Below are positions 8,472-16,757 of a stretch of DNA of 34,897 nucleotides, piece after piece; positions within the stretch are counted from its first letter, which is position 1, and each line of letters begins with the position of its first letter. The notes under the pieces are model-generated. The model saw only the letters and a list, made by a program, of their open reading frames with translations, had not been told where the DNA came from and did not search any database. Position numbers and translations under genes: made by a program. Origin of the DNA: JALHMQ01 sp964616395 (lineage in GTDB: Bacteria > Pseudomonadota > Gammaproteobacteria > Burkholderiales > Burkholderiaceae_F); contig CAZTUT010000013.1 of NCBI GenBank assembly GCA_964616395.1, forward strand, positions 1-34,897, written 5' to 3'.

Positions 8472-9935
8472 CTACAGCGATACCAGCGTGAAGCGGTGGC
8501 CGGCTTTTTCCCACTGCGCAGCCTCTTCCTGCAGCAGGTGCTCGGTCAGCGGATGGTGCGATAGCCAGTCGCCATCGAGGCCGAGTTCGATGACGCCGCG
8601 CGTCGATCGCAGTGACCACGCGGGCAGCTCGACGTCGCGCCGTGCATGGCACAGCAGCACCGCCAGTCGCAGCGACACGATCTTCGCCAGAACGTCGGGT
8701 GCATCGAGTGCGCCGGCGAGCTTTTTCAGGTTGCCGCGCTGACCCAGGATCAGCAAGGCGATGCGCTGCTGATCCGATGTGGAGAAGCCTGCCAGGTCGG
8801 CGTGCTGCGCCAGATAGGCGCCGTGCTTGTGATAGTCGTTGTGGGAGATCGCAAAGCCCACTTCGTGCAGCGCTGCCGCCCAGCCGAGCTGCTGTGCGAG
8901 GTCCGGGTCAGCCTCTTCGTTGAGCTGTGCGAGGGCCTGCTGGGCGATGCTGCCCACACGCCGCGCCTGGGCCCGGTCGACACCGAAGCGATCCTGCAGC
9001 CGCTCGACTGTCGCATCGCGCAGGTCGCGGCGCTCGCGGCGGCCCAGCAGGTCGTACAGCACACCCACGCGCAATGCGCCGCGCGCCGTCTGCATCTCGG
9101 TGATGCCGAGCACGTCGAACACGGCTGCCAGAACGGCTGTGCCGCCGGCGATCACTTCCTGTCTCTCGGTCTTCAGTGTGGGCAAACGCAGGCGGCGCAC
9201 GTCGCCTGTGGCGATGATGGCCTGCCTCAATCGCAGGAGGCCGTCGCTGGTAATGGTGCCGTCGCTCCAGCCCTCGGCGCGCAGGATTTCGCTGATCGCA
9301 CCGGCAGTGCCGCTGGAGCCGTAGGCCTCGTCCCAGTGCGCGCGCGAGAAATGCTGGGTGGCTTCCTCGATCAGCGCAGCGGCGGCGACCTGGGCACGCT
9401 TGAAGCTGCTGCGGTCGATCATGCCGTCCCGGAAGAACCGCAGCGTCGTGTTCACGCAGCCGACCTTGAACGACTCGGCACTGTCGGCGTTGAAGCCGCG
9501 GCCGACGATCAACTCGGTCGAGGCGCCGCCGATGTCCACCACGAGGCGGCGTTTGTCCGACGGCGGCAGCGTATGCATGCAACCCTCGAACACCAGCCGC
9601 GCTTCCTCGCGGCCCGCGATGACTTCGATCGGATAGCCAAGGGCCTGTCGTGCGAGCGTCAGAAACTCGTCGGCATTGAGCGCGCTGCGCAGCGTCTGCG
9701 TGCCCACCGCCCGAACGTGCGCCGGCTTCATGCCGCGCAACCGCTCGTTCATGCGCGCCAGTGTCTCGCACGCCGAGGCAATTGCCCGATCCGTCAGCCG
9801 ACCCTGGGCATCGAGCCCCGCGGCAAGCCTGACGGTTTCCTTCCAGTAGCCCTCGCGCTCGATATGCGCACCCTCGACCCGTCCGATCTCGAGGCGGAAA
9901 CTGTTTGAGCCGAGATCGACAGCCGCCAGGCGCAT
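8472..9935 (-). CDS. ppx: Exopolyphosphatase (Ppx/GppA family)
   Basis: Ppx releases phosphate processively from the ends of polyphosphate; close relatives degrade pppGpp. The 487-residue product has the N-terminal ASKHA phosphate-binding motif (AAVDLGSNSFRLEIG), EVIAGREEARLVFEG with the catalytic Glu region, the second phosphate loop (VVDIGGASTELIVG), and a C-terminal HD-like helical domain (ALHEVGFAISHNDYHKHGAYL). Length fits Ppx rather than a truncated form. The ATG at 9935 is preceded on its strand by an A-rich segment with a weak AAAGAAA ribosome-binding site. It converges on ppk1-sixA, so synthesis and degradation of polyphosphate are transcribed separately. Confidence 0.95.
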   Translation of the reverse strand: MRLAAVDLGSNSFRLEIGRVEGAHIEREGYWKETVRLAAGLDAQGRLTDRAIASACETLARMNERLRGMKPAHVRAVGTQTLRSALNADEFLTLARQALGYPIEVIAGREEARLVFEGCMHTLPPSDKRRLVVDIGGASTELIVGRGFNADSAESFKVGCVNTTLRFFRDGMIDRSSFKRAQVAAAALIEEATQHFSRAHWDEAYGSSGTAGAISEILRAEGWSDGTITSDGLLRLRQAIIATGDVRRLRLPTLKTERQEVIAGGTAVLAAVFDVLGITEMQTARGALRVGVLYDLLGRRERRDLRDATVERLQDRFGVDRAQARRVGSIAQQALAQLNEEADPDLAQQLGWAAALHEVGFAISHNDYHKHGAYLAQHADLAGFSTSDQQRIALLILGQRGNLKKLAGALDAPDVLAKIVSLRLAVLLCHARRDVELPAWSLRSTRGVIELGLDGDWLSHHPLTEHLLQEEAAQWEKAGHRFTLVSL

Positions 9936-10244
9936 GGTTTCTTTGTTTTGTGGTTAAAAGCGCGCCGGACGTTGGCCAGAGCGTTGTGATTCTACGTCCG
10001 TGCCCTCGCTGCCGAGCGGATGCCGCAGTGTGAGTATTCCATTGCGCAGTCGGCGCGAGACGGGGCGCACTGCCGGTCAGGTGCCGTGGCGGCACGATCG
10101 TCGCATTCGAGCCCCTCATCCGATGGGTGTTCAACGGCGACGGGTACCCGTCGCCGCGAAGCGCGTCTGGCCACGCCTGACCCGTATTGCGAGCACATTG
10201 GCGAAGGTTTCGCCCTTCCTGCGCGGACGCCTGCCCAATCGGGC
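9936..10244. other. 309-base gene-free region between ftsY and ppx
   Basis: No convincing gene is visible on either strand. The part next to ppx (about 9936-9965) is locally AT-rich and probably holds the ppx leader; I see no clear -35/-10 pair. The middle holds the 22-bp palindrome at 10135-10156. The part next to ftsY is its 3' untranslated region, with no T-tract terminator seen. Confidence 0.6.
10135..10156. repeat. Perfect 22-bp palindrome downstream of ftsY
   Basis: CGGCGACGGGT (10135-10145) is followed with no spacer by its exact reverse complement (10146-10156). Symmetry ends at both edges. It lies 88 bases beyond the ftsY stop and about 200 bases upstream of the ppx start. With no central loop and no T-tract, a simple terminator is less likely than a dimeric-protein operator or a cruciform, though an RNA stem with the central bases unpaired is possible. 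Confidence 0.7.
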
Positions 10245-11174
10245 TCAGCCAACCAGCGCCTCGGCAAACTCGCGTGCGACGAACGGCTGCAGGTCTTCCA
10301 GCGTCTCGCCCACGCCGATGAACAGGATCGGGATCGGCGTCTGATCGGCAGCGCGTCGTTCACGCGCCAGCGCGACCAGCACGCCGCCCTTGGCGGTGCC
10401 GTCCAGCTTGGTGATGACGAGGCCGGTCAGCCCCACGGCCTGATCGAACGCGCGCACCTGCGCCAGCGCGTTCTGGCCGTTTGTGCCGTCGATCACCAGA
10501 AGCACCTCGTGCGGCACGCCGTCGAGCGTGCGGCCCTGGTGCGGGGTGTCGCCGGCCTTCTGCAGCGCGCGCTTGATGCGCTTGAGCTCGTCCATCAGAT
10601 GAGACTGCGTGGGCAGGCGGCCGGCGGTGTCGGCAATCAGCACGTCCAGTCCGCGCGCCCGGGTTGCCTGCACCGCATCGAACACGACCGCCGCCGGATC
10701 GCCGCTGGCCTGCTGGATCACCTCGACGCCATTGCGCTTGCCCCAGACCATCAGTTGCTCGCGCGCCGCCGCGCGAAAGGTGTCGCCGGCAGCCAGCAGC
10801 ACGGTCTTGCGGCGGTCCGCCAGCCAGTGCGCCAGCTTGCCGATGCTGGTGGTCTTGCCGGCGCCGTTGACGCCGGCCACCATGATCACGAGCGGCTTCG
10901 CGCGTTCGAGATCGAGCTGGCCTTCGCACACCGCCAGCCGCGCGGCCAGCTCGTCCTTGAGCGCCGCACGCACCTCGTCGGCCGATTTCAGGCCCTGCAG
11001 CTTGATGCGCGTGCGCAGCGCCTCCAGCAACTCGGTGGTGGCCGCCACACCGACATCGGCCGAGATCAGCGCCGCTTCGAGGTCATCGAACAGCGCATCA
11101 TCGATGACACCGCCCGAGAACAGGCCAACGATGTTGACGCGCGTACGCGTCAGCCCGTCCTTCAGTCGCGACAT
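10245..11174 (-). CDS. ftsY: Signal recognition particle receptor FtsY
   Basis: FtsY is the membrane-associated SRP receptor that delivers ribosomes making membrane proteins to the translocon. The 309-residue product contains the N-domain helices (MSRLKDGLTRTRVNIVGLF) and the SRP-type G domain: P-loop GVNGAGKT at 101-108, DTFRAAAREQL, DTAGRLPTQ, TKLDGTAKGG and the closing FIGVGETLEDLQPF. It lacks the long acidic A domain common in proteobacterial FtsY. I chose the ATG at 11174, where homology begins; the frame stays open upstream to a GTG at 11258, which would add 28 residues. It is divergent from rsmD, a common arrangement. A short ORF with a good ribosome-binding site overlaps its start (11162-11290). 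Confidence 0.93.
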   Translation of the reverse strand: MSRLKDGLTRTRVNIVGLFSGGVIDDALFDDLEAALISADVGVAATTELLEALRTRIKLQGLKSADEVRAALKDELAARLAVCEGQLDLERAKPLVIMVAGVNGAGKTTSIGKLAHWLADRRKTVLLAAGDTFRAAAREQLMVWGKRNGVEVIQQASGDPAAVVFDAVQATRARGLDVLIADTAGRLPTQSHLMDELKRIKRALQKAGDTPHQGRTLDGVPHEVLLVIDGTNGQNALAQVRAFDQAVGLTGLVITKLDGTAKGGVLVALARERRAADQTPIPILFIGVGETLEDLQPFVAREFAEALVG

Positions 11175-11290
11175 CCAGCCTGCCACCTGCGCTGCCTCCC
11201 GGTGTGGATCAACGTCGCGCCGCCGATGATTGTCTGGCGACGCCCCCGCTTCGCGCACAGCGACCGCGTTTCTGCAATCATCGGCGCCAT
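11162..11290 (-). CDS. Possible 42-residue leader ORF overlapping the ftsY start
   Basis: The ATG at 11290 has AAGGA about eight bases upstream, a better ribosome-binding site than any ftsY start. The frame runs 42 codons and stops at 11162, 13 bases inside ftsY and in a different frame. It could be a coupled leader peptide, the remnant of a frameshifted ftsY N-terminus, or chance. The peptide has no recognisable domain. Confidence 0.2.
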   Translation of the reverse strand: MAPMIAETRSLCAKRGRRQTIIGGATLIHTGRQRRWQAGCRD

Positions 11291-11350
11291 GCGAGATTTC
11301 CTTCGATTGAGTTTACGTGACCCCCTCGGCGGGCCCCGGGGCACGCAGCG

Positions 11351-12001
11351 ATGAAGCCTGCGCGCACGCCGTCGCGCACGCCGGGCGCACGTCCGCCGCA
11401 GCGCGTGCGCATCATCGGCGGACAGTTCCGCCGCCGCCTGCTGCCGGTGGCCGATGCGCCTGGGCTGCGGCCCACGCCCGATCGCGTGCGCGAGACGCTG
11501 TTCAACTGGATCTCGCATCTGCGACCCGATCATTCGCATCTGCGCGGGCTCGACCTTTTTGCCGGTACGGGCGCGCTCGGATTCGAGCTGGCCTCGCGCG
11601 GCGCAGCGCGCGTGGTGATGGTCGAGCGCTCAGCCGCGCTTGCGGCGCAGTTGCGCAGCCTGCGCGACATGCTCGGCGCGACCGCGGTGGACGTGCGGGT
11701 CGGCGATGCGCTGGCCCAAGTGCGCACGCTGGCGCGCGAGGTCCCGGGCGGGTTCGACCTCGTGTTCATCGATCCGCCGTTCGACGCCGGGCTGCATGGG
11801 CCGGTGCTGGCGGCGGTCGCGCCGCTGCTGGCACCGGACGCGCTTGTCTACGTGGAGAGCCGCGACCCGCTGCCGCCCGAGGCGGCTGCTGCCGGGCTCG
11901 TCCCGCTACGCGAAATGCGGGCCGGTCAGGTGCGCGCGATGTTGCTCGGACGCGCCGACGCGTCGGATCGCATTTGCCCGGACCCGCGGATCACTGAATA
12001 A
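11351..12001 (+). CDS. rsmD: 16S rRNA (guanine966-N2)-methyltransferase RsmD
   Basis: RsmD methylates G966 of 16S rRNA using S-adenosylmethionine. The 216-residue product has a basic N-terminal tail, the family segment VRIIGGQFRRRLLPV, the conserved RPTPDRVRETLFNWI, the SAM-binding motif LDLFAGTGALGFELASRGA, and the catalytic IDPPF motif (N/D-PP-Y/F) typical of N-methyltransferases. It is divergent from ftsY and 128 bases upstream of coaD on the same strand, an order common in proteobacteria. The ATG at 11351 gives a slightly long basic tail. A later start is possible, but the RIIGG strand must be included. Confidence 0.94.
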   Translation: MKPARTPSRTPGARPPQRVRIIGGQFRRRLLPVADAPGLRPTPDRVRETLFNWISHLRPDHSHLRGLDLFAGTGALGFELASRGAARVVMVERSAALAAQLRSLRDMLGATAVDVRVGDALAQVRTLAREVPGGFDLVFIDPPFDAGLHGPVLAAVAPLLAPDALVYVESRDPLPPEAAAAGLVPLREMRAGQVRAMLLGRADASDRICPDPRITE

Positions 12002-12129
12002 TCCTGCCGTCGCTGCGGTGCGGTAATCATTGCGGCCGGCGACGAGGCGGCATCCATCCGATGAAGCCGGCACCGAACCAGGTGACGCGCATCCGTGCCA
12101 CCGTCCACCGGCCCACAGGAGAGCGTTTC

Positions 12130-12627
12130 ATGGTGATCGCGGTCTACCCAGGTACCTTCGACCCCCTGACCCGCGGTCACGAGGATCTCGTGCGCCGTGC
12201 TGCCGGTCTGTTTTCCAAGCTGGTGGTCGGCGTGGCCGACAGCCGCAACAAGAAGCCGTTCTTCACGCTCGAGGAGCGGATCACCATCGCCCGCGAGGTG
12301 CTGTCGCACTATCCGAACGTGGAAGTCGCGGGTTTTCGAGGCTTGCTGAAGGACTTCGTGCGCGAGCACGATGCGCGCGTCATTGTGCGTGGCTTGCGTG
12401 CGGTCAGCGACTTCGAGTACGAGTTCCAGCTTGCCGGCATGAACCGTTATCTGCTGCCCGAGGTGGAAACCATGTTCCTCACGCCGTCGGACCAGTACCA
12501 GTTCATCTCCGGGTCCATCGTGCGCGAGATCGCCCAACTGGGCGGTGACGTGTCGAAGTTCGTATTCCCGTCGGTGGACAAGTGGCTGAAGGCAAAGATC
12601 GCGCAGATGGGCGGCAAGCAGACCTGA
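12130..12627 (+). CDS. coaD: Phosphopantetheine adenylyltransferase CoaD
   Basis: CoaD transfers AMP from ATP to 4'-phosphopantetheine, the penultimate step of coenzyme A synthesis. The 165-residue product shows the nucleotidyltransferase motif YPGTFDPLTRGHEDLV with the (T/H)xGH signature, the substrate-binding region DSRNKKPFFTLEERI, VRGLRAVSDFEYEFQLAGMN, and the C-terminal ISGSIVREI that binds ATP phosphates. Length is typical. The ATG at 12130 has AGGAGAG seven bases upstream; the frame extends further up to an ATG at 12061 but homology does not. The next gene overlaps its 3' end by 46 bases. Confidence 0.97.
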   Translation: MVIAVYPGTFDPLTRGHEDLVRRAAGLFSKLVVGVADSRNKKPFFTLEERITIAREVLSHYPNVEVAGFRGLLKDFVREHDARVIVRGLRAVSDFEYEFQLAGMNRYLLPEVETMFLTPSDQYQFISGSIVREIAQLGGDVSKFVFPSVDKWLKAKIAQMGGKQT

Positions 12628-13814
12628 GTGCCGGCGCGGCCCGGGGCCGCATCGCGCTGCTCGACGCGCTGCGCGCGTTTGCGTTGTTCGGCATCCTGCA
12701 GGTCAATATCCAGTCGTATCTGTGGGGCGCCAGCACGCTGGCCTTCTTTGCGTCGGCGCCGACCGCTGCCGATCGCGTGGCCTTCCTGCTGATCTGCACG
12801 CTGGTCTACAGCAAGTTCGTTGCGCTGTTCGCGTTCATCTTCGGCCACGGCTTCGCGCTGCAGATGCGCAGCCTGCGCAGCGCGCTGGTCGACGAGCGCG
12901 CTGCGCGCTCCGCATACCGGCGCCGCCTGCTGTTCCTGCTGCTGCTCGGCATCGCGCACGGCTGTCTGCTGTACTTCGGCGACATTCTCACGCTCTACGC
13001 AGCGGTTGGTTTCCTGCTGGTGCTGTACGCGAGTTCGCGGCCGCGCCGGCTCGCGCGCCATGCCCGGTTCGCACTCGGTGCCTATGCGGTGCTGCTCACT
13101 GTCGTTGCTGGCGCGCTTGCACTGTACGACCGTGCAACGCCGCCGAAGTCGGCGCAGATTCCGGCCGAGGCTCTGACGCGTTTCGCCGCGGCGTCCGAGG
13201 GCTCGTACTCGCAGTACCTGAGCGCGAACGTGGGCGACTACCTGTCGATGCTCGGCGCCGCGCCGCTGGCGCTGCCGTTCGTGCTCGGCATGTTCCTGCT
13301 GGGGGCGCTGGCTGCGCGGCAAGGCTGGCTGACCCGTCCGGAGCGCCACACGCGCCTGTGGCGTCGCGTGGCGAGGCTGGGGGTGGTACTGCTGCCGCTT
13401 GCCGCCCTGCTTGGCTGGGCGACCTTCGAGTCCTTGCGGCAACGGCCGGAACTGCTCGGCGGCGCGGCATTCGGTGCGCTGGCACTCACATTTCCGATCA
13501 CCGGCCTCTATCTGGCGTGGATACTCGCCAAGCGCGATGCAGGATGGATGCAGTCGGTCATCGGCTGGCTGGCGCCGGCCGGACGAATGCCGCTGACCAA
13601 CTACCTGTCGCAGTCGGTGCTGATGGGGCTGCTGCTGTCCGGCTGGGGGCTGGGCTGGGGCAAGGACCTGGGCGTGGCCGCGCTGTCGCTGGTGGCGTTC
13701 GGCATCGTCCTCGTTCAGGTCATCGCGAGCCGGCTCTGGATGGCCCGCTTCGGCACGGGTCCGGTGGAAGCGCTGTGGAAGCGCGCGACGTATGGAGCGC
13801 GCCCCCGGCGTTGA
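12582..13814 (+). CDS. DUF418 family membrane protein
   Basis: This 410-residue hydrophobic protein has about eight to ten predicted membrane helices and the family motifs RIALLDALRAFALFGILQVN near the start and AGRMPLTNYLSQSVLMGLLL near the end, which identify DUF418 (YeiB-like). The family's function is not established; a transport or envelope role is often assumed. The only standard in-frame start upstream of the conserved region that I see is the GTG at 12582, inside coaD, giving a 46-base overlap and about 20 residues before the conserved sequence. The true start may be a rarer codon near the coaD stop. It is probably co-transcribed with coaD. Its stop abuts the stop of the next, convergent gene in the sequence TGATCA. 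Confidence 0.85.
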   Translation: MAEGKDRADGRQADLSAGAARGRIALLDALRAFALFGILQVNIQSYLWGASTLAFFASAPTAADRVAFLLICTLVYSKFVALFAFIFGHGFALQMRSLRSALVDERAARSAYRRRLLFLLLLGIAHGCLLYFGDILTLYAAVGFLLVLYASSRPRRLARHARFALGAYAVLLTVVAGALALYDRATPPKSAQIPAEALTRFAAASEGSYSQYLSANVGDYLSMLGAAPLALPFVLGMFLLGALAARQGWLTRPERHTRLWRRVARLGVVLLPLAALLGWATFESLRQRPELLGGAAFGALALTFPITGLYLAWILAKRDAGWMQSVIGWLAPAGRMPLTNYLSQSVLMGLLLSGWGLGWGKDLGVAALSLVAFGIVLVQVIASRLWMARFGTGPVEALWKRATYGARPRR

Positions 13815-14642
13815 TCAGCGCGGCGCTGCTGCTCCCGGTGCCGCTTCTTCGACCTTGACCCAGACGCCGCGCTGGCTCGACATCGATTGCGTGCCCACGC
13901 CCGATGAGCCGGCGCGGCGCGACTGTTCGCGAAGGTCAGCATCGCCCAGCGCGATCCACTCGCCAAGCCGGCCCTGCACGCGCGTCATCAGCTGCGCGCG
14001 TTCCACGCCCTGCGGCGTGACCGCGGCGTCGACCGGCGAGAGTTCGAGCGTCACCACGTTACCGGCTACCGTGGGCCGCACCGCAAAGCCGGTCACCGCC
14101 TCGTAGAACGCCGTGGTCTGGGTCTCGGTCAGGCCGCCGCCCTTCGGCGCCGGCACGTACTGTTTGAAGGTGAACGGAATCGCTACGCCGATGCCGATCA
14201 TCGCGCGCGCGCCTTCCATCACGCGCAGCGTCTGGCCGGTGTTGCGCGTGCCCACGGTGCGGCTGTTGGACGCTTCCACCGTGGCATTGCCGCTGACGCC
14301 GCGCCGGCTGCTGACGATCACGCCGCCGCTGGCGGAAACGCTGTCCTGCGCGCGTTCGTCAGCGCGGTCCTGCCTGACCGTGATCAGCAACTGACGCGGC
14401 GGGCGGTCGAGCGTGGCGAGCAGTTCGCGCAACTGCGCCAGGTTGGCGGGCGAGGCACGCACCATCAACTGGCTGCCCTGTCCGGTGAGGGCGCCGCCGG
14501 GCTCCATGAACGGACGCAGCAGCGGCAGCAGATCCTCGGCGGTGCGGTAGCGCAGGTCGATCACCTCGATCGGCTGCGCGCCAGCCGCACCGAGCGCCAG
14601 CCCACAGGCGGCGCCGAGCAGCAGGCGGCGGCGGATCGGCAT
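13815..14642 (-). CDS. Small secretin-like periplasmic protein
   Basis: The 275-residue product begins with a signal peptide (RRRLLLGAACGLALGAAGAQ). A short secretin N-type domain follows (VIDLRYRTAEDLLPLLRPF ... LRELLATLDRPPRQLLITV). Next is a Ser/Gly-rich linker with many small residues (about residues 93-130). Last comes a region resembling the C-terminal secretin fold (GQTLRVMEGARAMIGIGVAIPF, then GFAVRPTVAGNVVTLELSP). It is far shorter than a pore-forming GspD, PilQ or BfpB, with only one N domain, and no secretion genes are nearby. I chose the ATG at 14642, one base after the stop of the MOSC gene (TGACATG), implying coupling; an ATG or near-start at 14663 would overlap that gene. Function is unknown. 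Confidence 0.75.
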   Translation of the reverse strand: MPIRRRLLLGAACGLALGAAGAQPIEVIDLRYRTAEDLLPLLRPFMEPGGALTGQGSQLMVRASPANLAQLRELLATLDRPPRQLLITVRQDRADERAQDSVSASGGVIVSSRRGVSGNATVEASNSRTVGTRNTGQTLRVMEGARAMIGIGVAIPFTFKQYVPAPKGGGLTETQTTAFYEAVTGFAVRPTVAGNVVTLELSPVDAAVTPQGVERAQLMTRVQGRLGEWIALGDADLREQSRRAGSSGVGTQSMSSQRGVWVKVEEAAPGAAAPR

Positions 14643-14643
14643 G

Positions 14644-15489
14644 TCAGAGATCCAGCGTGACATCCACCGCGTCGCCCACGCGCAGCAGCGTGCCTTCGCC
14701 GGCGCTGACGATCGCGTTGACGCCGAACATCACGCCCTGCGGCTCGCTGCCGGTGCGGGCGCGGTAGCGCGCCAGCATGTCAGGCACCGCGCTGTCGTGC
14801 TCGCCGGTGGCCGGGTCCACCCCGGGCACCGAGCAGCGCGCGCAGGGCTTGACCATGCGGATGACCGCATCGCCAATCCGCGCCTGCTTCGCGTAGTCCT
14901 CGTCGTAGGCGTCCAGACCGGTGAGCACGATGTTGGCGCGAAAGCGCGCCATCTCGGCGGCCGCATGACCGGCCCGCGTCAGGCGACCGTTGAGATCGGC
15001 CAGCGAGGCGGTGCTGGTCACCAGCAGCGGAAACGCATCGGCGAACTTGTAGGGCGCCTCGTCCTTGCCGGTCCAGCGGTGGCTGGCCAGCCGCCGATGC
15101 TCGGGATCGAAGCGCAGCAGGCGCGCGGGTCGGCCCAGGTAGTTGCTGAACCAGGCGTCGGCGATCTCGCCCTGCGTGACCGCGGCTATCGCGTCGTCCC
15201 ATACGCGCGCCTGCACCACGTCGCCCTCGGAATCGAACGGTATTTCGAGCTGCAGCATGCCGGGCGCCTTCAGCCGCAGGCTGGCGCCCGTCATCCGCGT
15301 CTCCACCAGCGCGAGGCGGGGGTACTCGCGCTGCGACAGAAATTCGCCGTCCTCGTCGACGATCACCCACTCGCGGTCGCCGATGCCGTCGACCTCCAGT
15401 CCGGTGGCGGCCAGCGTGGCGCGCGACAGCGAAATGCCGCGGCAGCCCTTGATGGGAAACAGGTTCAGTTCGGCGATGGTCACGGACAT
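14644..15489 (-). CDS. MOSC domain protein (YcbX/mARC-like)
   Basis: The 281-residue protein has an N-terminal MOSC beta-barrel domain (IAELNLFPIKGCRGISLSRA) and a C-terminal MOSC domain with the molybdenum-cofactor cysteine region MVKPCARCSVPGVDPATG. Members such as YcbX and eukaryotic mARC carry molybdenum cofactor and reduce N-hydroxylated compounds. YcbX has an extra C-terminal ferredoxin domain that is missing here, so an external electron donor would be needed. The ATG at 15489 gives the expected start. A hairpin at 15543-15571 separates it from ychF upstream, and the secretin-like gene follows one base after its stop. Confidence 0.88.
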   Translation of the reverse strand: MSVTIAELNLFPIKGCRGISLSRATLAATGLEVDGIGDREWVIVDEDGEFLSQREYPRLALVETRMTGASLRLKAPGMLQLEIPFDSEGDVVQARVWDDAIAAVTQGEIADAWFSNYLGRPARLLRFDPEHRRLASHRWTGKDEAPYKFADAFPLLVTSTASLADLNGRLTRAGHAAAEMARFRANIVLTGLDAYDEDYAKQARIGDAVIRMVKPCARCSVPGVDPATGEHDSAVPDMLARYRARTGSEPQGVMFGVNAIVSAGEGTLLRVGDAVDVTLDL

Positions 15490-15542
15490 GGCAGCACTCT
15501 AGAAGTCGGGGCGGACGGACAGCGTCCGAATTGCAGTTCGAC

Positions 15543-15571
15543 GGGCGGGCAACTCGAGCGAATGCCCGCCC
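15543..15571 (-). terminator. Terminator-like hairpin after ychF
   Basis: GGGCGGGCA (15543-15551) and TGCCCGCCC (15563-15571) form a perfect 9-bp stem with an 11-base loop, starting about eight bases past the ychF stop. There is no T-tract on the minus strand after it, so termination may be weak or the hairpin may only protect the 3' end. Confidence 0.5.
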
Positions 15572-15578
15572 AGGGCGA

Positions 15579-16682
15579 TCAGACGTTGAACCGGAAGTGC
15601 ATGACGTCGCCGTCGTGCACCACGTAGTCCTTGCCTTCGAGGCGCATCTTGCCGGCCTCCTTGGCGCCGACCTCGCCCTTGCAGGCGATGAAGTCGGGGT
15701 AGGCGATCGTCTCGGCGCGGATGAAGCCCTTCTCGAAGTCGGTGTGGATCACGCCCGCGGCCTGCGGCGCGGTGGCCCCCTTCTGCACCGTCCAGGCCCG
15801 CACCTCCTTCGGGCCGGCGGTGAAGTAGGTCTGCAGGCCCAGCAGCGCGTAGCCGGCGCGGATCATCCGGTTCAGGCCGGGCTCGGTCATGCCCATGTCG
15901 GCCAGGAACACCTGCTTGTCTTCATCGGACAGGTCGGCGATCTCGGCCTCGACCTTCGCGCACACGGCCACCACCGGCGCGCCCTCGCGCGTCGCGTACT
16001 CGCGCACCTTGTCGAGCAGCGGGTTGTTCTCGAAGCCGTGCTCCTCGACGTTGGCCACGTACAGCGTCGGCTTGGCGGTCAGCAGGAACAGCGGCCGCAG
16101 CACCTCGCGCTCTTCCGGGTACAGATCGACACTGCGCACCGGCCGCGCCTCGTTGAGCGCAGGCAGGATCTTTTCCAGCGCATCGACCAGCCGCCGCGCT
16201 TCCTTGGCATCCGGCCCCTGGCCGGTCTTGGCGACCTTCGCGTAGCGCGCCATCTGCTTCTCGACCGTCTGCAGGTCGGCCAGCGCCAGTTCGGTGTTGA
16301 TGACCTCGATGTCGGAGATCGGATCGACCTTGCCGGCCACGTGGATGATGTTCGGATCGTCGAAGCAGCGCACGATGTGCGTGATCGCGTCGCACTCGCG
16401 GATGTTGGCGAGGAACTGGTTGCCCAGCCCTTCGCCCTTGCTGGCGCCGGCCACGAGCCCCGCGATGTCGACGAACTCGACCGTCGCCGGAATTACCTTC
16501 TCGGGCTTGACGATCGCCGCCAGCGCCGCCAGCCGCGGGTCGGGCACCTCAACGATGCCGGTGTTCGGCTCGATCGTGCAGAACGGGTAGTTCTCGGCCG
16601 CGATGCCAGCCTTGGTGAGCGCGTTGAACAGGGTCGACTTGCCGACGTTGGGCAGGCCGACGATGCCGCATTTGAGTGCCAT
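15579..16682 (-). CDS. ychF: Redox-regulated ATPase/GTPase YchF (Obg family)
   Basis: YchF is a ribosome-associated P-loop NTPase of the Obg family that prefers ATP and is linked to translation and oxidative stress. The 367-residue product starts MALKCGIVGLPNVGKSTLFNALT (P-loop) and carries the G3 motif FVDIAGLVAGASKGEGLGNQFL. The C-terminal TGS-like domain includes GVIHTDFEKGFIRAETIAY and DYVVHDGDVMHFRFNV. Length is normal. It usually follows pth directly in this lineage; here a patatin-like gene lies between them, ending 75 bases upstream. Confidence 0.97.
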   Translation of the reverse strand: MALKCGIVGLPNVGKSTLFNALTKAGIAAENYPFCTIEPNTGIVEVPDPRLAALAAIVKPEKVIPATVEFVDIAGLVAGASKGEGLGNQFLANIRECDAITHIVRCFDDPNIIHVAGKVDPISDIEVINTELALADLQTVEKQMARYAKVAKTGQGPDAKEARRLVDALEKILPALNEARPVRSVDLYPEEREVLRPLFLLTAKPTLYVANVEEHGFENNPLLDKVREYATREGAPVVAVCAKVEAEIADLSDEDKQVFLADMGMTEPGLNRMIRAGYALLGLQTYFTAGPKEVRAWTVQKGATAPQAAGVIHTDFEKGFIRAETIAYPDFIACKGEVGAKEAGKMRLEGKDYVVHDGDVMHFRFNV

Positions 16683-16757
16683 GAGCTGCTTTCAGAGGGG
16701 GCCGCGCCAACGGGCACGGCCGGGAGAAGTGAAACCACGCTGATTATCGCAACTCGG

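Noticed and set aside
10000..10344. A 114-codon plus-strand frame in the ftsY-ppx gap
   Set aside because: It runs antisense into the 3' end of ftsY, is Arg/Ser-rich with no domain, and has no ribosome-binding site.
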